Assembly: GCF_900460065.1 (NCBI RefSeq)
Contig: NZ_UAVD01000020.1
Coordinates: 1-48,345, forward strand
Length of the DNA stretch: 48,345 nt
DNA from: Streptomyces griseus
Lineage (GTDB): Bacteria; Actinomycetota; Actinomycetes; Streptomycetales; Streptomycetaceae
Direction of reading: 5' to 3'
The position numbers were made by a program, and so were the translations under genes. Under the pieces are notes generated by a model that saw only the letters and a program-made list of their open reading frames with translations, was not told the DNA's origin and ran no database searches. The first letter of the stretch is position 1. Every line of letters begins with the position of its first letter. Shown here one piece after another: positions 17,258 through 26,312 of this stretch.

Positions 17258-19597
17258 ATGACAGGACCCCTGGTCCCCTTTCGCGAATTCGTGCTCAAAG
17301 TGCACAGCCGGTGCGATCTGGCCTGTGATCATTGCTATGTCTACGAACATGCAGATCAGAGCTGGTCGACCCGCCCCAGGACCATCTCCGACGAGGCGAT
17401 TTCCTGGACCGCCCGGCGCCTGGCCGAGCATGCGACGACTCATGCGCTCCCCTCCGTCACAGTGATCCTGCACGGCGGGGAACCGCTTCTGGCGGGGCCC
17501 GCGCGACTGCGACGGGTCTGCGAGGAGCTCGGCTCGGCCCTGAACGGCATCGCTGAGCTGGACCTGAGGATCCACACCAACGGCGTCCAGCTCAGCCCCC
17601 GCTACCTCGACCTCTTCGACGAGTTCCACGTCCGGGTCGGGATCTCGCTCGACGGCGACCGCGCGGCCAACGACCGGCACCGCCTGTTCGCCAACGGACG
17701 CAGCAGCCACCCGATGGTGATGCGAGCGGTCGCACTGCTCCGCGAGGAGCGCTACCGCCATCTGGACCTCGGCCTGCTCTGCACGGTGGACATCCACAAC
17801 GACCCGGTGGCCGTGCACGACGCTCTCGCCGCACTCGAACCGCCGCTCGTCGATTTCCTGCTGCCGCACGCCACCTGGGACGATCCGCCCCCGCGGCCGG
17901 GCGGATCGCCCACCGCGTACGCCGAATGGCTCCTGGCGGTCTTCGACCGCTGGACGGAGCTGCGCCGCCCCATGCCCGTCCGCATGTTCGCCTCGGTGCT
18001 CTCCAGCCTGAACGGCGGCCCCAGCCTCACCGAGTCCCTCGGCCTGGCCCCCACCGACCTCGTCGTCATCGAGACCGACGGGCAGCTGGAACAGGTCGAC
18101 TCGCTCAAGAGCGCCTACGAGGGCGCCGCCGCCACCGGGTTCGACGTCTTCCGCAACACCTTCGACGAGGTCGCCGCCCACCCCGGGGTCCGGGCGCGGC
18201 AGCTCGGTCTGGCCGGGGTCGGCGAGACCTGCCGCCGCTGCCCCGTCGTGCGCTCGTGCGGCGGCGGGCTCTACACCCACCGGTACCGCTCCGGAAGCGC
18301 CCCGGCGGATCCCGGCGGCTTCGACAACCCGTCCGTCTACTGCGCCGACCTGGCCGCCCTGATCCGGGGCATCGAGGAGCGCACGGCCGCGGCCACCGAG
18401 TCGCCCGCCGTCCGGGCGCCGGACGAACTGCTCGCCGCCCACCTGGACCTGACCCGAACGCTGCTCGCGGCGCTCCACGACACCCTCGACGGGCGGGGCG
18501 GGTCCCTCTGGGACGGCGCCTGGCGGCTCGCGGCGGCGGTGGAGGAGGAGCCCCCGGGCGCCGAGGCGCTCGACACCGTGCTCGCGCACCCCTACACCCG
18601 GACCTGGCTGGTCGGCGCACTGGAGGACGTCGAGGCGGGCCGCGGCCTGCCGGAAGCCGCCGCCGAACGGCTCGCCGCGACCGTGGCCGCCGCCGCCGTC
18701 CGCGCCGGACTCGATCTGTCGGTGCCCGTGGCGTACCGCGACGGAGGCCTCCACCTGCCCACGCTCGGCACCGTGCTCCTCGGCGGTCCACGGGACCGGG
18801 GACCGGCCGTGGTGCGGGCGAAAGACGCCGGATTCCTCGTCCGCCGACCGGGGGACGCGCCCGGCGCCGAGCCGCGCATCGGTCCCGGGGAGCCCGAGGG
18901 CCCGCACTGGCTGCCCGTGCACGTCCTGCGCCGGGCGCCGGCCCCCGTACTCCTGCTGGACGATCTCGACCCCCTCCGCGACTGCTTCGAGGAGCCCGCG
19001 ACCGACCGCCTGCGAGCGCAGGAGGCCGACGCCTGGGCGCACCGGGTCGCCGACGCCTGGTCGCTGCTGGCCGACGCCGTACCCGACCAGGCCGCCGAGG
19101 CCGCCCGTACGCTCACCACGCTGACCCCGCTGTCCACCGGCGGGGCCGAGCCGGGAAGCCACGGGCCCGGCGCGCTCGGCGTCGGGCCGTCGGCGGGGGC
19201 GGAGGAACTGGCGCTCGGGCTGCTGAGCGGATTTCGCCGGGCGAAACTGCGGGCGCTCGGCGAAGTGACGGATCTTTACGCCTTGGACGGTACCTGGGAA
19301 CATCGGACGCCTTGGGGGAACGAACACGTGACGTTCTCCCGACTGCTGGCCGAGACATTCGAACGGGCAGGGCTCGGGCTTTATGATCCGCGCTACCTCA
19401 CCGGTGTTCCGGAAGCTCTCGACAAGATCGAAAACGCGGCGGAGGTGACGGTCGACGGAAAACAGCTGATCTCCGCTGTCCGCAAGGAGATCAGCGGAAC
19501 CCGGAGCGCGACCGAGAAGAATCGCGACAGGAACCTCCCGCCGTCCGGCCGGCCGTCGAACGTCGCAGCATCTGACCGGAAAGTGACGTTCGAATGA
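17258..19597 (+). CDS. fxsB: FxsB radical SAM/SPASM cyclophane maturase with degenerate C-terminal HExxH-type domain
   Basis: A 779-residue radical-SAM maturase. The CxxxCxxC cluster motif is C19-C23-C26 in RCDLACDHCYVYE, followed by VTVILHGGEPLL, the HTNGVQL strand and VGISLDGDRAANDRHR. The SPASM-type cysteines are C325, C328, C334 and C362. Up to about residue 375 it is a normal FxsB that would crosslink the FxS motif of FxsA. Residues about 390-779 match the fused peptide-modifying HExxH (alpha-ketoglutarate type) region by layout (LTPLSTGG..., PWGNEHVTFSRLLAETFERAG), but where the family has HExxH this protein has SGFRR (657-661), so both metal-binding histidines and the glutamate are missing. 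The operon order is fxsA-fxsB-fxsC-fxsT. Confidence 0.88.
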   Translation: MTGPLVPFREFVLKVHSRCDLACDHCYVYEHADQSWSTRPRTISDEAISWTARRLAEHATTHALPSVTVILHGGEPLLAGPARLRRVCEELGSALNGIAELDLRIHTNGVQLSPRYLDLFDEFHVRVGISLDGDRAANDRHRLFANGRSSHPMVMRAVALLREERYRHLDLGLLCTVDIHNDPVAVHDALAALEPPLVDFLLPHATWDDPPPRPGGSPTAYAEWLLAVFDRWTELRRPMPVRMFASVLSSLNGGPSLTESLGLAPTDLVVIETDGQLEQVDSLKSAYEGAAATGFDVFRNTFDEVAAHPGVRARQLGLAGVGETCRRCPVVRSCGGGLYTHRYRSGSAPADPGGFDNPSVYCADLAALIRGIEERTAAATESPAVRAPDELLAAHLDLTRTLLAALHDTLDGRGGSLWDGAWRLAAAVEEEPPGAEALDTVLAHPYTRTWLVGALEDVEAGRGLPEAAAERLAATVAAAAVRAGLDLSVPVAYRDGGLHLPTLGTVLLGGPRDRGPAVVRAKDAGFLVRRPGDAPGAEPRIGPGEPEGPHWLPVHVLRRAPAPVLLLDDLDPLRDCFEEPATDRLRAQEADAWAHRVADAWSLLADAVPDQAAEAARTLTTLTPLSTGGAEPGSHGPGALGVGPSAGAEELALGLLSGFRRAKLRALGEVTDLYALDGTWEHRTPWGNEHVTFSRLLAETFERAGLGLYDPRYLTGVPEALDKIENAAEVTVDGKQLISAVRKEISGTRSATEKNRDRNLPPSGRPSNVAASDRKVTFE

Positions 19598-19671
19598 CCG
19601 AACGGCAGGGGGGTGGAAAGCGGTCCGCTCCGGAATGATGAGTTCGCTTCCACTCCCTTCCTCCTTACGGG

Positions 19672-21012
19672 ATGCGAGTGCTCACACAGGACGGGGGTCG
19701 TGTGCACGCATCGACGCAACAGCGAACGGTGGGCCATCGGCCGTATTTCTTTCTGAGTTACGCCCATACGCCGGGGTACGGCGGCGGAACGGACCCCGAT
19801 ATGTGGGTCGAACGGCTTTTCCAGGACCTCTGCGGTCACGTGATGGCCATGACCGACTTACCCGCGGGCGCGCCGGCGGGCTTCATGGACCGGGAGATAC
19901 GTTCCGGGGAGGGCTGGTCGGAGCGGCTCGGCGACGTCCTCGCCACCTGCCGGGTCTTCGTCCCGCTGTTCTCACCCCGCTACTTCGCCAGCGAGATGTG
20001 CGGCAAGGAGTGGTACGCCTTCGAACAGCGCGCCATCCACCAGCGCGCCCGCTCCAACCAGCCCGCCGAGGCCATCGTCCCGGCCCTCTGGGTACCCGTA
20101 CCACCGAGCCAACTGCCGGGATCCGCCGAGCGGTTGCAGTTCAACCACCGTGATTTCGGGGAACGGTACGTCAGCGACGGCCTGTACGGCCTGATCAAGC
20201 TCAGACTCTTCGCCGAGGAGTACGAACGGGCCGTCTACGAACTGGCCAAACGCATCGTGAGCGTCGCCGACTCGGTACGCATCGACACCGGCCGCCCCGT
20301 CGACTACCGCCTCGCGCCCAGCGCCTTCGGCTCCCCGAGCAGCGGAGTCGGCGCTCCCCGGCCGATGCAGATCACCATCGCGGCCCCCACCCGGCACGAT
20401 CTGCCCGAGGGCCGCAACAGCGACCACTACGGGGACCACCCGCAGGACTGGAACCCCTACTACCCGGCCGCCGCGCGCCCCCTGGCCTATGTGGCGGAGG
20501 AACTGGTCCGCTCCCTCAACTACCAGGCCGTCATCACCTCGTTCGACGAGGACCGCAACGACGGCAAGACCTCGCCCAGCACCCCCGAGATCCTGCTCGT
20601 CGACCGCTGGGCCCTCCGGGACGAGGACCACCGCCGCAGGCTCGCCGCCTTCGACGCCGAGAACCGGCCCTGGGTGACCATGGTCGTCCCCTGGAGCCGT
20701 GACGACCACCAGAGCAGAGCGGCGGAGAGCGAACTCACCCAGCAGCTCGAAGCGACCATGCCGATCAAGATGGGCCAGGGCCGGGCCCTGTGCCGGGCGG
20801 CCGCCAAAGGGGTGCCCACCATGGAGGCGTTCGGCCAGCTCCTGCCCCAGGTGGTGGAGGTCGCCGCCCAGCAGTACCTCAAGCACGCCAAGGCCTACCC
20901 GCCCGGATCCGGCGGCGGCTCCGGTGAGCGGACCCGGCTCACCGGCCCCATGGGCAGCACGCGTTACATCCCCGACCCGCACGACCCTGCGACGGAAGCG
21001 GAGGACCTATGA
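19672..21012 (+). CDS. fxsC: FxsC, TIR-like domain protein of the FXS system
   Basis: A 446-residue protein. An N-terminal TIR-like domain starts with PYFFLSYAHTPG (first strand), has a box-2-like FMDREIRSGEGWSERLGDVLATCRVFVPLFSPRYF, and then CGKEWYAFEQ, with C110 and E113 in the position of the catalytic glutamate of NADase TIRs. A second, FxsC-specific half follows (YYPAAARPLAYVAEELVRSLNYQAVITSF and RPWVTMVVPWSRDD). Codon 63 (19858-19860) is TTA, rare in Streptomyces and read by the bldA tRNA. A GTG at 19702 with AGGACGGGGG upstream may be the true start; the ATG at 19672 has a weak ribosome site. It overlaps fxsT by ATGA. Confidence 0.82.
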   Translation: MRVLTQDGGRVHASTQQRTVGHRPYFFLSYAHTPGYGGGTDPDMWVERLFQDLCGHVMAMTDLPAGAPAGFMDREIRSGEGWSERLGDVLATCRVFVPLFSPRYFASEMCGKEWYAFEQRAIHQRARSNQPAEAIVPALWVPVPPSQLPGSAERLQFNHRDFGERYVSDGLYGLIKLRLFAEEYERAVYELAKRIVSVADSVRIDTGRPVDYRLAPSAFGSPSSGVGAPRPMQITIAAPTRHDLPEGRNSDHYGDHPQDWNPYYPAAARPLAYVAEELVRSLNYQAVITSFDEDRNDGKTSPSTPEILLVDRWALRDEDHRRRLAAFDAENRPWVTMVVPWSRDDHQSRAAESELTQQLEATMPIKMGQGRALCRAAAKGVPTMEAFGQLLPQVVEVAAQQYLKHAKAYPPGSGGGSGERTRLTGPMGSTRYIPDPHDPATEAEDL

Positions 21013-24000
21013 GTGCCGGTCGTGACGGGCGCATCGTCACCTTCTACTCGTACAAGGGCGGTACCGGGCGCACCATGGCGCTCGCCAACACCGCCTGGAT
21101 CCTCGCGGCCAACGGCAAGCGGGTGCTGGCCGTCGACTGGGACCTGGAGGCCCCCGGGCTGCACCGGTTCTTCCACCCCTTCCTCGACCCGGCCACGCTC
21201 GGCGCCACCACCGGCGTGATCGACCTGATCACCGAGTACGCCTGGGCCGCGACCAGCCCCGCCCAGCGCCCCGAGGACTGGCACCGCGACTACGCCCGCA
21301 TCCAGCCGCACGCCGTGTCACTGACCCCGGAGTCGCTCGGCTGGGAGTTCCCGCAGGGCGGCACGCTCGACTTCGTCTCCGCCGGGCGGCAGAACCGCGA
21401 GTACAGCGCCACCGTCTCCACCTTCGACTGGGACAACTTCTACGACCGTTTCGGCGGGGGCCACTTCTTCGACGCCCTGCGCGACGACATGAAGGCCAAC
21501 TACGACTACGTCCTCATCGACAGCCGGACCGGCCTCAGCGACATCGCCGACATCTGCACGGTCCACCTCCCCGACGTGCTCGTCGACTGCTTCACCCTCA
21601 GCGACCAGTCCATCGACGGCGCGGCCTCCGTCGCCCGCCAGATCGCCGAGCGCAACACCGGCCGCCCCATCGCCCTCTACCCGGTGCCGATGCGCATCGA
21701 CGAGGGCGAGAAGGAGAAGGCGGACGCCGGACGGGCGCTGGCCCGGCTCAAGTTCGACCGGCTGCCGCGCGACCTGTCCGGCGACGAACTCACCGCCTAC
21801 TGGGGTGCGGTGGAGATCCCCTACCGGCCCTACTACGCCTACGAGGAGACGCTCGCCACCTTCGGCGACGAGGCCGGGCTCACCAACTCGCTGCTCTCCG
21901 CCTTCGAACGGCTCGTCGCGGTCATCACCGACCGGGAGATCACCTCGATGCCCCCGATCGGGGACGAGGTCCGCCTGCGGATCCGCGACGCCTTCACCCG
22001 GCGCAGGCCCGCCATGCCCGCCGATCTCTTCCTCAGCTACGTGGCGGAGAACCGGATGTGGGCCGACTGGCTCGAATCGATTCTCACCCGGGCCGGCTTC
22101 CGGGTGGTTCCGCGTGACGTCTCCGCCGAACGCTCCCCGGACGAGCCCGCCGACACCACAGCGGAGAACGCCGCCCGTACCGTCGTGCTGCTCTCCAGCG
22201 CCTACCTGAAGTCCCAGCGCGCGGTCGAACTGTGGGAGCGGACCGCCACGGAGGCCGTCGGCAGCGGCCGTCGCCGGCTGGTCCCCCTGCGGATCGGGGA
22301 CGTACGCCTGAGCGCCCCGTACATCGACCGCAACCCGGTCGACCTCTTCCGGCTGGACGAGGTGCACGCCACCACCGCCGTGATGCGGGCCCTGGACCGC
22401 CCGGTCCAGGTGACGGACGGGGTGTCGCCCGGGCCCCGCTTCCCCGGCACGGTGCCGAGGATCTGGAACGCGCCGCCCCGCAACCCCGGCTTCACCGGCC
22501 GCTCGCTCGTCCTGGAGCGGATGCGCGACCAGCTCGGCGGCGGCCTGGCCGTCGTGCTGCCGCAGCCGCAGACCCTGTACGGACTGGGCGGCGTCGGCAA
22601 GACCCAGGTGGCCCTGGAGTACGTGCACCGCTTCATGGCCGACTACGACCTCGTGTGGTGGATATCGTCCGAGCAGACCGACGACGTGGTCGCCTCGCTC
22701 GCCGAGCTCGCGGTCCGGCTCGGCGCCCAGGGCGGCGACGACATGGCCGCCGCCTCCCAGGAGGCCGTGGACCTGCTGCGGCGGGGCGTGCCCTCGGACC
22801 GCTGGCTGCTGGTCTTCGACAACGCGGACGACCCCGAGCAGCTGCGCCGCTACTTCCCGCAGGGAGGCTCCGGCCACATCCTGGTGACCTCCCGCAACCT
22901 GAGCTGGTCCCAGCACGGGGACGCGCTGCCCGTGGACGTCTTCCTGCGCGAGGAGTCGATCGAGCACCTCCAGCGCCGGGCGCCGGGGCTCGGCTTCGAG
23001 GACGCCGACCAGGTGGCGGACGCCGTGGGCGACCTGCCGCTCGCCGTGGAGCAGGCCGCCGCCTGGATCGCGGAGACCGCCACCCCCATCGACGCCTATC
23101 TCGAACAGCTCGCCCAGCAGGCTCCCCAGGTCCTCGGGCTCAACCAGCCGGCCGGCTACCCGGAACCGGTCGCCGCGACCTGGAACATCTCCATCTCCCG
23201 GCTCAAGGAGCGCTCACCCGCCGCCGTGCGGCTGCTCCAGCTCTGCGCCTTCTTCGCCCCGGAGCCGATCTCCGCGAACCTCCTCTACAGCAAGGAGATG
23301 ATCGACGCGCTGAAGCCGTACGACTCCTCGCTCCAGGAGAAGCTGGTGCTGGGGCGGGTCATCAGGGAGATCGGCCGCTTCGCCCTCGCCAAGGTCGACC
23401 AGGTCTCCAACTCCATCCAGGTCCACCGCCTCGTCCAGGCCGTCATCAAGGCGCAGCTCAGCGAGGAGGAGCAGCGCGAGGCCCGGCACGTCGTCCACCG
23501 CATCCTCGCCGGGGCCCGGCCCGACGACGACGAGCCGATAGACAACCCGGAGACCTGGCCGCGCTTCGCCACGATCTGGCCGCACCTGGGCCCCTCCGAC
23601 GCCCGCAACTGCACGGAGCCGGAGACCCGCAGGCTCCTGATCGACCGGGTCCGCTACCTCTGGAAGCGCGGTGACATCAGGACCGCGGGGGCGCTGGGCG
23701 ACGAACTGCGCGACATCTGGCGCGAGAAGCTGGGCGTCAGCGATCTGCAGTACCTCTACCTCTGCTTCCACCTCTCCAACATCCTGCGCACCCGCGGTCG
23801 TTACGTCGAGGCGAAGGAACTGGACGAGATCACCCTGGAACGCCAGCGGGCGGTGCTGGGGCCCGAGCACCCGCACACGTACATGACCACCAGCAGCCTG
23901 GCCATCGACCTCGGGCTGCTGGGGGACTACGCGCGGGCGATCGAGATGGCCACCGAGGCCCACGAGGGCTTCGGGCAGATCTTCCACGACTCCCACCCCC

Positions 24001-24944
24001 GGACGCTCGCCGCCGCCAACAACCTGGCCCTGAACCTGCGCAGCGTCGGCCAGTACGCCCGCGCCCGGGAGATCGACCAGGACGTCTACGACCTCCGCTC
24101 CCAGGTGCTGGGACCGGAGCACCCGTACAGCCTCTCCTCCGCCATGAACCTCGCCCGTGACCTGCGGGAGGTCGGACGGTACGAGGATTCGGTGGTGCTG
24201 CTCAGCACCGCGTACAACAGCTTCAAGGAGAAGATGGGCCGCAGCTTCCCCGCCACGCTGAGCGCCGCCAAGAGCCTCGCGGTGTCGTTGCGCAGGGCGG
24301 GCCGGCTGGAGGACGCCCGCCGGCTCACGGTGGCGACCCGTGCGCGCTACCGGGCGAAGTACACCATCGCCAACCCCGATTCGCTGGCCTGCGACCTCAA
24401 CCTCGCCGCGGACCTGTTCGCGGCGGGCGAGAGCGCCGAGGCGAGGGACGCGGCGCAGGAGGTCGTGGACCAGTACATGAAGGTGCCGGGGGAGAAGCAC
24501 CCGTACACCCTGGCGGCGCAGAACAACCTCGGTGTCTATCTGACGGGGGCCGGGGAGCCGGAGGCGGCGGAGCGGGTGCTGAAGCTGGTCGTCGCGGGCA
24601 TGCGGGAGGCCTTCGGCCGGGAGCACCCCAACACCCTGTTCTGTGTGATGAACCTGGCCAGCGCGACGGCGGACCGAGGTGAGCTGGACATCGTGCTGGA
24701 GACCGAGCAGCGGCTGTCCGGGCAGTTGCGCGAGGCGCTCGGGGCGCACCATCCCGAGACCCTCGCGATGACCTCGAACATGGCGGTCACGCTGGGCGCC
24801 CTGGGGCGCGAGGACGAGGCGGTGCAGTTGCGGGCGGACCTCGTCCCCGAGCTGGCGCGGCAGCTCGGCGACGACCATCCGCTGGTCCGGATCGCCCGGA
24901 CCGAGGAGCGGTTCCGGCGGGAGCTGGAACCCATGTCGGTGTGA
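21009..24944 (+). CDS. fxsT: FxsT: ParA-like / TIR / NB-ARC / TPR multidomain protein of the FXS system
   Basis: A 1311-residue signalling-type protein with four modules. (1) Residues 1-310, a SIMIBI/ParA-like NTPase with deviant P-loop KGGTGRT (16-22; the usual second Lys is Arg) and YVLIDSRTGLSDIADI. (2) From residue 336, a TIR domain, ADLFLSYVAENRMWADWLESILTRAGF, with RAVELWERTA in the glutamate region. (3) NB-ARC/STAND NTPase with P-loop GLGGVGKT (525-532) and Walker B LLVFDN (600-605). (4) From about residue 890, around nine kinesin-light-chain-type TPRs with repeated LGPEHPxT and NLA elements. The layout equals that of plant and animal NLR-type sensors and of bacterial STAND proteins. 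A strong hairpin ends the operon. Confidence 0.9.
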   Translation: MSAGRDGRIVTFYSYKGGTGRTMALANTAWILAANGKRVLAVDWDLEAPGLHRFFHPFLDPATLGATTGVIDLITEYAWAATSPAQRPEDWHRDYARIQPHAVSLTPESLGWEFPQGGTLDFVSAGRQNREYSATVSTFDWDNFYDRFGGGHFFDALRDDMKANYDYVLIDSRTGLSDIADICTVHLPDVLVDCFTLSDQSIDGAASVARQIAERNTGRPIALYPVPMRIDEGEKEKADAGRALARLKFDRLPRDLSGDELTAYWGAVEIPYRPYYAYEETLATFGDEAGLTNSLLSAFERLVAVITDREITSMPPIGDEVRLRIRDAFTRRRPAMPADLFLSYVAENRMWADWLESILTRAGFRVVPRDVSAERSPDEPADTTAENAARTVVLLSSAYLKSQRAVELWERTATEAVGSGRRRLVPLRIGDVRLSAPYIDRNPVDLFRLDEVHATTAVMRALDRPVQVTDGVSPGPRFPGTVPRIWNAPPRNPGFTGRSLVLERMRDQLGGGLAVVLPQPQTLYGLGGVGKTQVALEYVHRFMADYDLVWWISSEQTDDVVASLAELAVRLGAQGGDDMAAASQEAVDLLRRGVPSDRWLLVFDNADDPEQLRRYFPQGGSGHILVTSRNLSWSQHGDALPVDVFLREESIEHLQRRAPGLGFEDADQVADAVGDLPLAVEQAAAWIAETATPIDAYLEQLAQQAPQVLGLNQPAGYPEPVAATWNISISRLKERSPAAVRLLQLCAFFAPEPISANLLYSKEMIDALKPYDSSLQEKLVLGRVIREIGRFALAKVDQVSNSIQVHRLVQAVIKAQLSEEEQREARHVVHRILAGARPDDDEPIDNPETWPRFATIWPHLGPSDARNCTEPETRRLLIDRVRYLWKRGDIRTAGALGDELRDIWREKLGVSDLQYLYLCFHLSNILRTRGRYVEAKELDEITLERQRAVLGPEHPHTYMTTSSLAIDLGLLGDYARAIEMATEAHEGFGQIFHDSHPRTLAAANNLALNLRSVGQYARAREIDQDVYDLRSQVLGPEHPYSLSSAMNLARDLREVGRYEDSVVLLSTAYNSFKEKMGRSFPATLSAAKSLAVSLRRAGRLEDARRLTVATRARYRAKYTIANPDSLACDLNLAADLFAAGESAEARDAAQEVVDQYMKVPGEKHPYTLAAQNNLGVYLTGAGEPEAAERVLKLVVAGMREAFGREHPNTLFCVMNLASATADRGELDIVLETEQRLSGQLREALGAHHPETLAMTSNMAVTLGALGREDEAVQLRADLVPELARQLGDDHPLVRIARTEERFRRELEPMSV

Positions 24945-24947
24945 CCG

Positions 24948-24981
24948 GCCGTGCCGGGAGGGCTCACCCTCCCGGCACGGC
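24948..24981. terminator. Bidirectional hairpin terminator of the FXS operon
   Basis: A perfect 15-bp stem (24948-24962 with 24967-24981) with a CTCA loop starts 3 bases after the fxsT stop and contains the stop of the convergent hydrolase gene. Confidence 0.8.
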
Positions 24982-25875
24982 AGCCCGCAGCGTCCGGCGG
25001 GGGTGTTCCCGCGCGTCCAGCAGCCAGTCCAGGATGCGGGGCAGCATGGGGAACGCGTCGAAGTGGGCCGCCGACGGTTCGAGTACGGCGGTGGCTCCCG
25101 GGATCTGCCCGGCCAGCCAGCGCGAGTGGCCGACCGGAGCGAAGACGTCCTGCACCCCGTGCCAGAGGAGCACCTCGCCGGTGATCCGGGACGGATCGAA
25201 CCCCCAGGGGCTGGAGAACGCGAGGGCGTCGTCGATCCAGCCGTACGCCGAATGCCGCAGTCCCTCGCTGTAGTTGCGCAGCAGCATGGACCGGATCCCC
25301 GCGTCGTTGACCACCAGGCGGTCGGAGGCGGTCAGCTCCCGGCGCAGATCGTCCAGGAGCCGGACCGGGTTCCGCCGGATCTGGGCCGAGCGGACGATGA
25401 AGGACTCCGCCAGGCTGTCCGGGTCGTCCGCCGCCGTGGAGTACGCGAGGACGTTGGACGCGGTCATCCCCTCGAACCAGTCGAGACCGGCCGCGTCCGG
25501 GGGCGCCAGGCTGACCAGCGCCGCGGTCCGGGTGATCCGTTCCGGCATGAGCGCCGCGCAGGCCAGGGCGTGCGGGGCGCCGCCGGAGCGGCCCACCACG
25601 GCGAACCGGTCCAGCCCCAGCGAGTCGGCGATGGCCCGGACGTCCTCGACGACGTCCTTGATCCGGCGGCCCTCGTGCCGGTCGCTGTCGCCGTATCCGG
25701 GGCGGTCGTAGGCGATCAGCTGCGTATGGCGCTGGTAGAGCACCATGCCCCGGGGAGCGGGCCCGAGCCTGCTGCCCGGGGTGCCGTGCAGCAGGAAGAC
25801 CGGTCTTCCTCTCGGGTCCCCCATCCGCTCCACCATCAGATGCCGGCCATCCGCCGCGAGCACCCGATTGCGCAC
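24964..25875 (-). CDS. Alpha/beta hydrolase
   Basis: A 303-residue cytoplasmic alpha/beta hydrolase. The oxyanion region is [14 protein letters not shown], followed by [56 protein letters not shown]. The nucleophile elbow is GRSGG (Ser). An acid is likely in [21 protein letters not shown], and the catalytic His is in SAAHFDAFP. The substrate is unknown. The start is a GTG with a perfect AGGAGG box 6 bases upstream. It lies between the FXS operon and the second streptogrisin gene and is not obviously part of either. Confidence 0.88.
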   Translation of the reverse strand: MRNRVLAADGRHLMVERMGDPRGRPVFLLHGTPGSRLGPAPRGMVLYQRHTQLIAYDRPGYGDSDRHEGRRIKDVVEDVRAIADSLGLDRFAVVGRSGGAPHALACAALMPERITRTAALVSLAPPDAAGLDWFEGMTASNVLAYSTAADDPDSLAESFIVRSAQIRRNPVRLLDDLRRELTASDRLVVNDAGIRSMLLRNYSEGLRHSAYGWIDDALAFSSPWGFDPSRITGEVLLWHGVQDVFAPVGHSRWLAGQIPGATAVLEPSAAHFDAFPMLPRILDWLLDAREHPRRTLRAAVPGG

Positions 25876-26312
25876 CCGTTCCTCCTCAGCTCGGTCACCC
25901 GGCCGGCCCGGGCACGGTGTGCCCGGCGCGTGCTGCCCTTTCGATGATGACCCATCAGGGGCGTTACCGGGACTGCCGGGCGACAGGAACTGTGCGGGGA
26001 GGGGGAGGCTCCCGGCGGACGATTCGCCGCGGCATCCCGACGGCCGGGCACGCCATCCGGATCCGCGCCGTCGAATACCGGACAGGACTAGTCCTCACCC
26101 AGGGGCCGTCAACGGTCGCACCGAGTGTTCGCGATCGGAACCGACGTGGTGCGACCGGGGGAGGTGAACGCCTCGCGTGCGAAGCGTCGCTGTCGTGTGC
26201 ACGTCTGGAAGTCGACCTTGTGTGCGTTTCGCGGCGTCGGAATAGTGGGCGCCCCATCCTCCGTGTACGGGCACCCCACTTGCTCCGTGCACGGCCCCAC
26301 AGGAGGTCGAAG
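25876..26312. promoter_or_regulatory. Divergent promoter region of the hydrolase and second protease genes
   Basis: These 437 bases contain no supported gene. AGGACTAGTCCT (26084-26095) is a perfect 12-base palindrome. TTGTGT (26218-26223), a 17-base spacer and AATAGT (26241-26246) form a possible protease promoter about 65 bases before its start. An AGGAGG box at 26301-26306 serves the TTG start. Confidence 0.4.
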
